Origin: Thraustochytrium sp. TN22
Taxonomy: Eukaryota; Sar; Bigyra; Thraustochytrida; Thraustochytriidae
Assembly (NCBI GenBank): GCA_013306675.1
Contig: JABLUY010000295.1
Location: forward strand, 1-39,728
Length of the DNA: 39,728 nucleotides
Direction of reading: 5' to 3'
The notes under the pieces are model-generated. The model did not search any database and was not told the DNA's origin. It saw nothing but the letters and a program-made list of their open reading frames with translations. Of this stretch, positions 7,644 to 16,400 are shown piece after piece. The position numbers and the translations under genes are program-made. Every line of letters begins with the position of its first letter. The stretch's first letter is position 1.

Positions 7644-8576
7644 ATGGGGGAAAACGCAAAGCTGATGGTGCGGTCGCTGCCGTACGCCGCGCGCGACGCA
7701 GACCTGGCGGCGGTCTTCGGCAAGTATGGCGACATGCTGGAGTGCAAGGTGGTCATGGAGCGCGACCAGCCCGACCGGTCGCGCGGCTTTGGCTTCGTGA
7801 CGTATCGGGACAGCGCAGATGCGGCGCGCGCGCTGCAGGCGCTCGACATGTACGAGCTGCAGGGAAGGAGCATCCGCGTGCTCTTTTCGGACCACGGCGG
7901 CGGCGGCGGCGGCGGGGGCCGCGACCGCCATGGCGGTGATCGGCATGGCAGCGACCGGCATGGCGGCGATCGCTACGGCGACCGGCATGGGGGCGATCGC
8001 TACGGCGACCGTCACGATCAGCGCCACGAGCGTCGCGAGCGCAGCCCTGGTCGAGACCGCGACCGCGACCGCGACTACCGCGACAGCCGGGACGACCGCG
8101 ACCGCCACCGGTCTCGCGACTCTCGTGACGAGCGAGATTCTCGCGACAGGTCGTCCTCGCGCCGGCCGTCGCCCCATCGGTCGTCGTCGCACCCGTCGTC
8201 GTCATACTCTTCCTCGTCGCGTCGCGAGGACGACCACGTGCGCAGGCCAGGGGCGGGGAGTGAGGCGGCGCGGGACCCAATGGACGACAACACGCGCATC
8301 TACATCTCGGGACTGCCGGCTGGTACGACAGAGGAGGACCTGGTGGCGCACTTTGGCGGAATCGGCGTGATCGCGCGCAAGAAGCAGAAGCGGGGCTACC
8401 CGGACCAGTGGCCGTACAAGGTGACAATTTACATGGACGACCAGGGCAAGCCCAAGGGCGACGCGGTGCTGGCGTACGAAGACCCGAACGCGGCGCAGTG
8501 CGCGCCGGAGTTCTTTCATAACTCCGAGTTCAAGGGCAGCAAGATTAGTGTAGAGTCCGCGGCCAAGTCGACCTAA
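7644..8576 (+). CDS. RNA-binding protein with two RRMs and an Arg/Asp-Arg/Ser linker (FET/TAF15-like second RRM)
   Basis: 310 aa from the ATG at 7644, chosen because RRM1 begins immediately after it; an in-frame upstream extension to 7356 is low complexity. RRM1 spans residues 5-82, with RNP2 LMVRSL and RNP1 RGFGFVTY. A low-complexity linker of about 130 residues follows, first RDRHGGDRYGD repeats and then RD- and RS-rich. RRM2 spans about 215-303 (TRIYISGL; the RNP1 position reads KGDAVLAY). Its sequence pattern, with TIYMDDQGKPKGDAVLAY, a following DP pair and EFKGSKISV, resembles the RRM of the FUS/EWSR1/TAF15 family. No RanBP2 zinc finger is present. A nuclear role in splicing or transcription-coupled RNA processing is likely. 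Its stop lies only 36 bp from the stop of the convergent gene at 8613, so 3' ends must overlap or abut. Confidence 0.85.
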   Translation: MGENAKLMVRSLPYAARDADLAAVFGKYGDMLECKVVMERDQPDRSRGFGFVTYRDSADAARALQALDMYELQGRSIRVLFSDHGGGGGGGGRDRHGGDRHGSDRHGGDRYGDRHGGDRYGDRHDQRHERRERSPGRDRDRDRDYRDSRDDRDRHRSRDSRDERDSRDRSSSRRPSPHRSSSHPSSSYSSSSRREDDHVRRPGAGSEAARDPMDDNTRIYISGLPAGTTEEDLVAHFGGIGVIARKKQKRGYPDQWPYKVTIYMDDQGKPKGDAVLAYEDPNAAQCAPEFFHNSEFKGSKISVESAAKST

Positions 8577-8612
8577 TAGTGCACAATGGTGGTTGCAAAG
8601 GGAGGGCCTCGT

Positions 8613-10661
8613 TCACGCGGCGGGTAGGTGCGCGAGTCGCTGGAGGCCGGCCGCGGCAACGTGCTGCTGGAGCTTGGCCAGTCTCTGTGCGGGCTCCTTG
8701 AGTCCGTGCAGCTGGTAGACGCGCGCGGCCTGCGTCAGCTTGCCTCGGCACTCGAGCCAGAGGCCGAGACGTAAGGCGTCTGCGCCTTCCAGCAGGCCCT
8801 CGGCCCTGTGCGCGCCCTGGCTGCCATGGTCAGCGCCGTCATCATCATCATCATCATCGTCGTCGTCGTCGACCAGACTCACGGGGCTGGCAAGCGGATT
8901 AGCGCGCGTGGCCTCAAGCCGACGCCACTCGCGCCAAAGGGCGTCCATCTTGCGGCCCGCGCGTTGACCGTCCCTTTTCGCGTCATGATCCGCTTTTTCG
9001 TCCTCGTGTGGCGCCCCGGTGCTCGTGCGGAGCGCCGCGGCGCGGGCCGCGCGGCCGAGCGTGGACGCCTGGCCCAGGGCGTCCGACCACGCGGCGATCT
9101 GGTCAAAGAGGCGCGGCGCCAAGGCGGGTCGCGCCGAGGCCGCCACCTCGTGCGCGAACTGGCAGGCGCGCTCGAGCTGTCCGAGGCGCACGCGGTCCGC
9201 AACGTAGCGCAGCCGGGCCGCGTCCACGGCGGCTAAGGCGTCCTCGGGCACGGGCTCGGAGGCGCAGGCGTCCTCCATGCCGCGCAACGCGTCCAGCAGC
9301 CACGCGTGCAGGCGGTCCTGATCGCGGACGCGCAGCTCGCACTGCGCCAGCTTGCCGAGCTCACGCGCCACCAGGCAGAGCGCAGCGAGCTTGCGCGTGG
9401 CCGGGGCGCCCAGCGCCAGCGCAAGGAGCACGGCACGGCGTGCGCGCCGCAGGCGCGTCGCCTGCTGCCTTCGAGCGGCAACGCCGTCCAGGTGGCGCCC
9501 CACGACCGCGTGCCAGTGGGGCCGCACCGGGACGCGCACCGCCACGGGCAGGCCGTCACTCTTGCAGACCGCGGCCCACCGCGGGTCCCGTGCCTCAGAC
9601 CCGGGGTCCGCCCAGAGGCCGCCGAGGATGTGCGAGGCGTCCAAAACGTGCGGCGGCAGGCCCAGGCTCACGCGCGCCAACGGCTGCAGCACGCGGTCCA
9701 GAATGGTGACGGAGTCTTGCTCCACGCTTGCGGCCGCCAGAAGGAGCGAGCTTGCGTCCCACTCCAGGAGATCCGCGGCGTGCGCAAGGTCGGCGCGGTG
9801 CCACGGCCGCGGTGCTGGCAGCCAGTACGGCGCGAAGAGGACGAGGTGATGGCGGGCCTCGCCCGCGGCCAGCACCAGCGCGCTGCCGTCCGCGGTCCAC
9901 GTGCCGTGCGCGAGCGCGTGCTGCGCCTCACTGTCAGCGTGCTCTTTCTGCAAGCGGCCCTCCACCTGCCGCACGACCTCGGACCGCGCGAGCTTGAGCA
10001 CACCGGCCTCGACGCGCGCTGGCGCTGCCTGCTCCCAGGCGCACAGCACCTCGTGCGACTCGCCCTGGCGGAAGCGCAGCGTACCGGGCACGGCCAACAC
10101 GTAGGCGCTGCTGAGGAAGCGCACTGTCTCGAGGCGCAGCTGCCAGCCGCCGGGCCCGGTCGCGCCCGGCTGCCGCACCTTGCCCACGGCCACAACGGCG
10201 GCCGCGACGCTCGGGTCGGCCGCTGCATAGGGGCCGAAGGCTGCCAGCACTAGCGCACCGTCACAGCTCACGCACAGCGTCTGCGTGCAGCACGGCAGCT
10301 GGAGGCGCGAGGCGCCCGTCTCGCGCTCGGCAATGCGCAGGCTCCGGTGCACGCCTTCGGTCTCCACCGCAAAGCCCACCAGCGCGCCGTCTTCGAGCGC
10401 CGCTACCGCAAAGCCATGCTCACGCGCGAGGGCCACGGCGACCGCCAGCGGCAGCTTCTCGCCCCGTACACGCGCTGCGCATGTCACGGCTGTGTCCGTG
10501 TCCACCTGCACGAAGCCGCCCTTGCCGCCCTGCCACGTCCTGGACGTGAGCGCCGTGTCGAACGTCTGCACAAGGCCATTCTCGGCGTCCAGGACCGTGG
10601 CCAGCACGCTTGGCTCTCGCCTAGCCTCCGCGTCCCACTGCTCTCCTTGGCCGCCGGCCAT
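8613..10661 (-). CDS. 682-aa protein with beta-propeller-like N-terminus and helical C-terminus; weak resemblance to Fritz/WDPCP
   Basis: The N-terminal 400 residues have alternating hydrophobic strands and motifs such as FAVAALEDGALVGF, compatible with a degenerate WD propeller. Residues 430-680 are helical, with TPR/COPI-like turns (LGQLERACQFAHEVAASARP; LGLWLECRGKLTQAARVY). A run of 12 Asp (from GTC/ATC on the plus strand, near 8836-8871) separates two helical parts. The helical stretch recalls the 'RLGxxExAxxLAxDxxAxxLF' region of the planar-cell-polarity and ciliary protein Fritz, but this is a pattern impression and the assignment is weak. Other coatomer-like or IFT-like scaffolds are equally possible. 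It is convergent with the RRM gene (36 bp gap) and divergent from COQ10 (356 bp). Confidence 0.6.
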   Translation of the reverse strand: MAGGQGEQWDAEARREPSVLATVLDAENGLVQTFDTALTSRTWQGGKGGFVQVDTDTAVTCAARVRGEKLPLAVAVALAREHGFAVAALEDGALVGFAVETEGVHRSLRIAERETGASRLQLPCCTQTLCVSCDGALVLAAFGPYAAADPSVAAAVVAVGKVRQPGATGPGGWQLRLETVRFLSSAYVLAVPGTLRFRQGESHEVLCAWEQAAPARVEAGVLKLARSEVVRQVEGRLQKEHADSEAQHALAHGTWTADGSALVLAAGEARHHLVLFAPYWLPAPRPWHRADLAHAADLLEWDASSLLLAAASVEQDSVTILDRVLQPLARVSLGLPPHVLDASHILGGLWADPGSEARDPRWAAVCKSDGLPVAVRVPVRPHWHAVVGRHLDGVAARRQQATRLRRARRAVLLALALGAPATRKLAALCLVARELGKLAQCELRVRDQDRLHAWLLDALRGMEDACASEPVPEDALAAVDAARLRYVADRVRLGQLERACQFAHEVAASARPALAPRLFDQIAAWSDALGQASTLGRAARAAALRTSTGAPHEDEKADHDAKRDGQRAGRKMDALWREWRRLEATRANPLASPVSLVDDDDDDDDDDDGADHGSQGAHRAEGLLEGADALRLGLWLECRGKLTQAARVYQLHGLKEPAQRLAKLQQHVAAAGLQRLAHLPAA

Positions 10662-11017
10662 GCCGCCGCTCGCTCGCGTCGACCGGGACGAACTACTGCT
10701 ACTGCTTGCTCGCTCGCCCGCGCTCCAACGTCTTCTTCACTCACCATGCCAGAGCCCGGGAGCCGCGATCGCTGACAGTGAGGCACATCGTGGCCATTTC
10801 TCCATCAGGACTACCTCGGGTTCGCGCGCGTCCCGACTCTGAGCGCGCGCGCGCGCTCTCTCTCTCTCTCCGCGCCTGCGGCCGACAGCCGGCCTCTTTG
10901 CGCAGGCGTGAACTTGGTCGGTCCCAAGCTTTGAGGCGCTCTGAGCTCACGCGCCTGATCTGTGAGCGTCAAGCATCGGGCGGAGCAGAGCTCGTACCTT
11001 GCTTTGCTCTCGAGGCC
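10662..11017. promoter_or_regulatory. Divergent intergenic region between the WD/helical gene and COQ10
   Basis: This 356-bp head-to-head interval must hold both promoters. It contains an alternating GC tract running into a pyrimidine run (GCGCGCGCGCG followed by CTCTCTCTCTCTC, about 10842-10872). No TATA box is evident. Confidence 0.5.
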
Positions 11018-11575
11018 ATGGCTTCGGCTGTCGCGCTCTCGCGCCGCGCCGGCGCCGTGGCGCGCCTCGGTGGCGCGAGCCCGGGGAGGCGAAGTCTCTT
11101 TGGTGGCGGCGGTGGCGGCCATCTGCAGCGACACGTCAGCTTGCAGCGCGTGCTGCCCTTTGCGCAGCTGGACGTCTTCAAGGCCGTGGTGGACGTGGAA
11201 AAGTATCCCGAGTTTCTGCCGTACTGCCGCGCGGCCTCCATCAAGAGTTTCGGCAACCAGAAGATGCATGCCGAGGTCGTCTTCGCGCACAAGCTCTTCC
11301 AGGAGCGCGTCCCATACGAGATCACCTGGCAGTCCCCCAGCTCAGTCGTGTCGGTGGCGCAGGACCTCAAGCTGGCCAAACGCATCGAGTACCGATGGGC
11401 CTTTGCGCCGGCGTCGCCCACCTCTACCCTCGTGGACCTAGACCTGTACGTGGGGTTTTATTCGACCAGCAGCGCGCTGCTCTTTGATATGTTTGCGGAC
11501 CGCATCCAGGATCGCGTCATGAAGGCCTTCGCGGCACGCCTCCAGCAGGCCAGCACCGCTCGCTCGCCTCTGTAA
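11018..11575 (+). CDS. COQ10: Coenzyme Q-binding protein COQ10 (START/polyketide-cyclase family), mitochondrial
   Basis: 185 aa from the ATG at 11018, which sits in the context GGCCATGG; the open frame continues upstream but with low-complexity sequence. The first 35-40 residues are rich in Arg, Ala and Ser without acidic residues, a mitochondrial presequence. The rest is the COQ10 START-like domain: LPFAQLDVFKAVVDVEKYPEFLPYC, VPYEITWQSP, a Tyr/Trp strand pair (IEYRWAFAP), LDLYVGFYSTSSALLF and the C-terminal helix DRIQDRVMKAFAARL. COQ10 binds ubiquinone and is needed for its delivery and for efficient respiration on the inner membrane matrix side. The length is close to that of fungal and animal homologues. 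The gene is convergent with the ArfGAP gene (201 bp between stops). Confidence 0.92.
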   Translation: MASAVALSRRAGAVARLGGASPGRRSLFGGGGGGHLQRHVSLQRVLPFAQLDVFKAVVDVEKYPEFLPYCRAASIKSFGNQKMHAEVVFAHKLFQERVPYEITWQSPSSVVSVAQDLKLAKRIEYRWAFAPASPTSTLVDLDLYVGFYSTSSALLFDMFADRIQDRVMKAFAARLQQASTARSPL

Positions 11576-11686
11576 TTGATCGCTCTGCACAAATATAGGT
11601 CTCACGTTTTCTCCAATTCTACGAGCCCTCGGGTGGGCCGCCATGCTCGCTGCTACGGCCGCTCATGGCGGCCCTTTGGTTTCTGT

Positions 11687-11690
<4 letters not shown>

Positions 11691-11720
<30 letters not shown>

Positions 11721-11748
11721 CTGTCAGTCTGTCAGTCTGTCAGTCTGT
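11691..11748. repeat. (CT)13 followed by (CAGTCTGT)4 microsatellite
   Basis: Twenty-six bases of pure CT dinucleotide (11691-11716) run directly into four copies of an 8-bp unit CAGTCTGT (11717-11748). The compound microsatellite lies between the stop codons of the convergent COQ10 and ArfGAP genes, so it would be in one or both 3' untranslated regions. Confidence 0.95.
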
Positions 11749-11776
11749 CTGTGCCGCTGGCGCGAGAAGACTCGAA

Positions 11777-12982
11777 TCAGAGCCCGGCAAAGGGGTCGTT
11801 GGGGTCCACGGGCCGTGCGGCACTGGCCCCGACGAACTGGGCGTTGTTCATCATGGGCATTGACATGGGCACGGCACGGGGCGCAGCTTGCTGCGGGTAG
11901 AAGTGTTGTTGTTGGTGTTGTTGTTGGTGGTGGTGCTGCTGCTGGGGCACACGCTGCGGCGCGGGCATACGCGGAGCCATCATGTGAAGGCTCGCGAAGG
12001 GGTCGTCCGAGGCCTGCATGTTCATTGGGGCAGCATAGGCGTGCTGCGGCGCAGACTGTTGCTGCTGCGGCACCGGCGGTACCGGCTGCTGTGGCATGGG
12101 CCGGTGCTGGGCAGGAGGAGCGCGCGGCTGGTGGAGCATGGCAAAAGGGTCGTCGCCTCCACCATTGCTGGTGCTGACAGGCATCATGCCAGGCAGCGAT
12201 GGCGCCGGAGCCGGCGCGGAGGCCTGCATAAAGCCAAAGCCCGAGCCAGCTGACGCCTTGGCTTGCTGCGGCGGGCCAGAGTTTGTGGAGGAGCTGCCAA
12301 AGAGGTCCATCAGTGCGTCCGCCGAGGAGGCAGCCGATGGCGCCGGCGCCGGTGCCGGCGCACTGCCAAAGTCGCCGAAAAGGTCGACCTCGGAGGCGGC
12401 CACGGCCACCTCGCGCGCAGTGGACGGCCCGTCGAAAAGGTCCACGACGGGCTCTGCGCTGCCCTTGATGGTAAGCGAGCCAAAGAGGTCCGACGTAGCG
12501 CCGACAGCGGCCGCTGCTGGCGCTGGCGCGGCGCGGGGCTTGCGCGCGGGCTTGCGCGCCACCTCGGCGTCGGCCGGCACCTCAGCGTCTGGATCGTACC
12601 AGCGCTTCTGCTCATAGACCATGTGGATGAGCTCCTTCCACTTGTCGATCTTGTCGCCGTCGCGCGGCATGAAGCGCGCCTCGTCGTCGGACGTCCACTT
12701 CGCGTACCACTTGGCGCGCGCCACTTCGTTGCCGCCGCCGTTGCGCTTGCGCAGAGCCTCGACCTCGTCGGGCGTCCACGTCGACATGGTCGCGGACTTG
12801 ACGCGGTGCGAGTACGCCTGGTGCGAGGTCTTGCAGTAATCGCACACGAAGGTGCCAAACTTGACGCAGATGGCCCCAAACCCGAGCCTGCTCTGCTTCT
12901 TACAGTTCACGCACTCCCTGTTGGGCGCCATCTTGCGCAGCTTGCCCAGCATGGCCTCGGCGTCCTTGCCGCCGCCGCCCAT
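11777..12982 (-). CDS. ArfGAP-domain protein, AGD14/AGFG-like, with the arginine finger replaced
   Basis: 401 aa from the ATG at 12982 (context GACCATGGG). The ArfGAP zinc finger is at residues 25-51: CVNC, 19 residues, then CDYC. It continues SHRVKSATMSTWTPDEVEAL and a helical part (ARAKWYAKW, IDKWKELIHMVYEQKRWYDPD). These match the plant AGD14 and animal AGFG branch better than ArfGAP1. In active ArfGAPs the residue after the His following CxxC is an Arg that enters the Arf active site. Here the stretch reads CKTSHQAYSH, so that Arg is Gln, and the inter-cysteine loop is three residues longer than usual. The C-terminal 270 residues are low complexity with repeated DLFG/DLFD and DPFA motifs of the kind that bind AP-2 ear and EH domains, then Gln/His/Pro-rich. 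A scaffold in clathrin-linked trafficking, possibly without GAP activity, is inferred. Confidence 0.87.
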   Translation of the reverse strand: MGGGGKDAEAMLGKLRKMAPNRECVNCKKQSRLGFGAICVKFGTFVCDYCKTSHQAYSHRVKSATMSTWTPDEVEALRKRNGGGNEVARAKWYAKWTSDDEARFMPRDGDKIDKWKELIHMVYEQKRWYDPDAEVPADAEVARKPARKPRAAPAPAAAAVGATSDLFGSLTIKGSAEPVVDLFDGPSTAREVAVAASEVDLFGDFGSAPAPAPAPSAASSADALMDLFGSSSTNSGPPQQAKASAGSGFGFMQASAPAPAPSLPGMMPVSTSNGGGDDPFAMLHQPRAPPAQHRPMPQQPVPPVPQQQQSAPQHAYAAPMNMQASDDPFASLHMMAPRMPAPQRVPQQQHHHQQQHQQQHFYPQQAAPRAVPMSMPMMNNAQFVGASAARPVDPNDPFAGL

Positions 12983-13439
12983 GGTCGTTTCGAGCGTCCC
13001 GCTCGCTGCCTCGCTTCGCCTCCGCCTCGGGCTCTTGCCTGCTCCGGCGCGGCGCCCGCCGCGGGCCGCGGCCCGCCGCCCGCCGCCCGCCGGCCTCGCT
13101 CGCGCGCGCGGCGGCCCCGGCGCCGGTGAAGCTCGCGCGCGCGGGCCTGGGCGCTCAGCTCTTTTGCTCTGCTCTGCTCTGCTCTGCTCCCGGCCATGAT
13201 GTGCAAGCTGGCAAGGCGCGGCCGCGGCGCCTGGCCCCGTTAGGGCGCGGCCCATTTGAACGACCCTCGGCGGCGCCGCGCCGAGGGGGCGCCGCCGCGG
13301 CGCCGGGCCGCGTCGAGCGCGCAAGAACTCGCGCAAGCTCGCAAGCCGGGCCGGCTCGGCGTGCGTGCGTGCGCCCGGCCCGCGCGCCGGCGGCCCGGCT
13401 CTGACTGGAGGCTGGTGCTTCCTTTCGCCTTCTCCTCCC
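12983..13439. promoter_or_regulatory. Divergent promoter region between the ArfGAP and PX-PH-kinase genes
   Basis: This 457-bp head-to-head interval is extremely GC-rich. It contains CGCGCG runs and a CTCTG pentamer repeat (TGCTCTGCTCTGCTCTGCTC, about 13165-13186). No TATA box is seen. Frames remain open on both strands, but only in low-complexity Arg/Ala/Pro sequence. Confidence 0.5.
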
Positions 13440-16400
13440 ATGGCGAGACGCGGCGATGAGGTCATTTGGGCCAACGTGGAGGACGGCCAGGGCTGCGCGC
13501 TCGTCGGGGGCCTGCGCATCAAGTTCGCAATCCCGCTGACGCAAATGGCCACGCGCAATGCGTCGTCCTTTGTCAACTATTGCATCGTGGTTCAGGTCCG
13601 CAGTGCGCACCCGGTCGAGGAGCATAAAGATGACCAGGATCTGGACCAGGACCAGGACCAGGACCAGGAAGAGCGCTGGATGGTCAAGCGCAGCTCGCGT
13701 CAGTTTGAGAGCCTACACAAGCTGGTCAAGCGAACGCTTGAAGAAAAGGGCGCGAGCTACCGACCCTTTTTGCGACCGCTGCCGCGGCGGCGCTACTTTG
13801 AGTCGAGCGCTGGGCCAGCACTTCAGCTGCGCAAGAAGCGCCTCAAGGAGTACCTGGCCGACGTACTGGCGCTGGCGCAGACCGACACCGACGTCTGCCA
13901 CCTGGCGTGCGCCTTTTTGGATCTCGATGAGGATGCCGTGGCCCAGCCGGCGCAGGCGCCGACCATCAATCCAGGCTCGCTGCCGCCCTTGCCCCCGACG
14001 CCGTCCGGAGCTGGCAGTGCAAGAACCAAGCACCGCCGCGCCGAGCCGGTCTTCACGGAGCGCCGCACTGCACTTGACTCCGTCGTCGGCGTTTTGCGCA
14101 AGGGCTGGAAAGCCGGCGTCGGCCGGCCCACACCGCGTCGCGAAAGCGCCGCCGCTGCCACTGAAGAAGGAGCTGTAGCCGCAACTCCAGTCTCGACAGC
14201 AACGGCAGCGGCAGCGGCAGCAGCAGCAGGAGAGGCAGTCGCAGACGGCACTCCAACTCCACTTGAGGGGGCTGGCGTGCTCAAGGCCGGCTTTCTGGGC
14301 AAGCGCGGCGGGTATCACGGCGGGCTCAAGTCGTGGAAACGGCGCTTCTTTCGGCTCACGCCGTCCGGGCTCGCGTACTACTCGAGCACCACCATGACGC
14401 TGCTGGGCGTCATCTCCCTGAGCGAGTCCACGGGCGTGGTGATGCTCTTGGACGCGGAACAGGGCCGCTTGCAGCGTGTGCCAGCCGGCAAGTTCGGCTT
14501 TCTGGTCAGCACCGAGGAGCGCGAGCTGCTGCTATGTGCCGACACCGAGTCGGACCGTGTCTCGTGGATGCGTGCCGTGCGGGTGGCCATGGGCGAGCGA
14601 GTCAAGGCGGCGCGCCACCATCAACACCACCAACACCAGCATCAGCACTCGCGCTCGCGGTCCTCAAACGGAACCGACGATTGGTGGGACGGCGGCCAGT
14701 CGCCAACACCCTTTGTGATGGCGTCCGCTGCCTCGCAACAGCAGCGCTCCGCAATGAAGTCAGCGGCACCAGCACCAGCACAAACAGCAGCAGCAGCAAG
14801 CGCAACAGCAACGACAACAACCGCTGCGGCGGCGGCGGCGGGGACGAGGACGCCGACGACAGCGTCTGCGGCGGAGGAGGCGCCGGGTCGCAAGTCGGGC
14901 TTTGCAGCCCGGCTGCGGCGGCGTGCCTCATCTGGCGGGCCGCTACTCGTGGACCCGTGTGACGCGTCAAAGCAAACGAGCAAGTTCGTCAAGGAGGAAG
15001 CAAGCTTCGACGCGCCAGACCTGTGGCGCAAGGACCCGTGGGAAGTGGACTGGGCGCAGGTGGATCTGGGCGTCAAGGTGGGCGAGGGCGCAGCCGGCGA
15101 GGTGTTCCGCGGGTCCCTGTGGGGTTCGGAGGTGGCCATCAAGCGGATGCACTGCGCTGAGATCACGCCCGGCATGCTGCGCGCCCTGCGCAAGGAGGTG
15201 ACCATTTTGAGTCAGTTGCGGCATCCGAATGTCGTGCTGTACATTGGCGCCTGCACCGTACCGCCGAATGTGTGCATGGTCACGGAGTGGTGCTCGCGCG
15301 GCTCGCTCTTTGACGTCTTGCACTCGAGCTCGATTCTGCTCGCGACACGCCGCCGCATCGACCTGGCGCTCCAGGTGGCTCAGGGCATGTCGTACCTGCA
15401 CGGGCGGCCGAAGCAGATCATCCACCGCGACCTCAAGTCCATGAACGTGCTGGTGACGCAGGGGTGGCAGGCCAAGGTGGCCGACTTTGGGCTCACCATT
15501 GTGCGGCGCGCCTCGGAGCAGCCATCCTCAAAGGCTACGGAGTCATCCGCAGGCCGTGACGACGCGCGGGAGGACGAGGACGGTGAGAGCGCGCACTTTG
15601 GCATCCAGGGCACGCCGCAGTGGATGGCGCCCGAGGTCATGGAGGGCAACAAGTACAATGGCAAGGTGGACGTGTACGGCTTCGGCATTGTGTTGACGGA
15701 GTTCTTTACGCGCAAGATGCCCTTTGCGGACCGCTACAAGCAGTTCGACTTTGTAGACGCTGTTTTGGAGGGCGCCACGCCAACCATCCCGGTCTGGGCC
15801 AGCGACGCAGCCACCTACGGCGAACTGGAAGAGCTCGAGGGACGGCCCGAGTCCAAGAGCCGCTTCCGCCGCAGGAGCTTGCTTTTCGACCGCCAGGCCC
15901 ACACGGGGCCTAGAGACGAGAACCACAAGGACGGCGAGAACGACGGCGTCAATGAAAATGATAACGACGACGAGGAGGAGGAGGAGGAGGTTGACGAGGA
16001 GGACGAGGACGTGGAGGACGAAGGCGAGGTTGAGGACGAAGACGAGGCTGGCGACGAGGAAGCGGACCCGCTCGCGCTGGCGGCCGCCACGGCGCGGCGC
16101 GTGCACGCGGTCAGCGGGCCGCGCGCTCGCGGCGGCACCTCGGGGAGCGGTCGCGGCAGCGGCAGCGCGCTGGCGCGCGAGCTGCTCGGGCCGGCCAACA
16201 TCCAGCGACTGACGCTGGACTGCCTGAGCCGCGACCCGCGCGCGCGGCCGAGCTTCCAGGAGATTGTGGCACGCCTGAGCAAGCTCTTGGAGAACTCGCC
16301 CGAGGAGCTGCTGGAGCATTTTGACCTCCCGCGCCTGCACGAGATGCTCGAGGTCGGCGGCCTCTTCGACCTGAGCCTGGCGGCGCGTGAGGTGACGCAG

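Noticed and set aside
12983-13576. 198-residue N-terminal extension of the ArfGAP protein
   Set aside because: Arg/Ala/Pro-rich translation of promoter DNA, overlapping the start of the divergent kinase gene.
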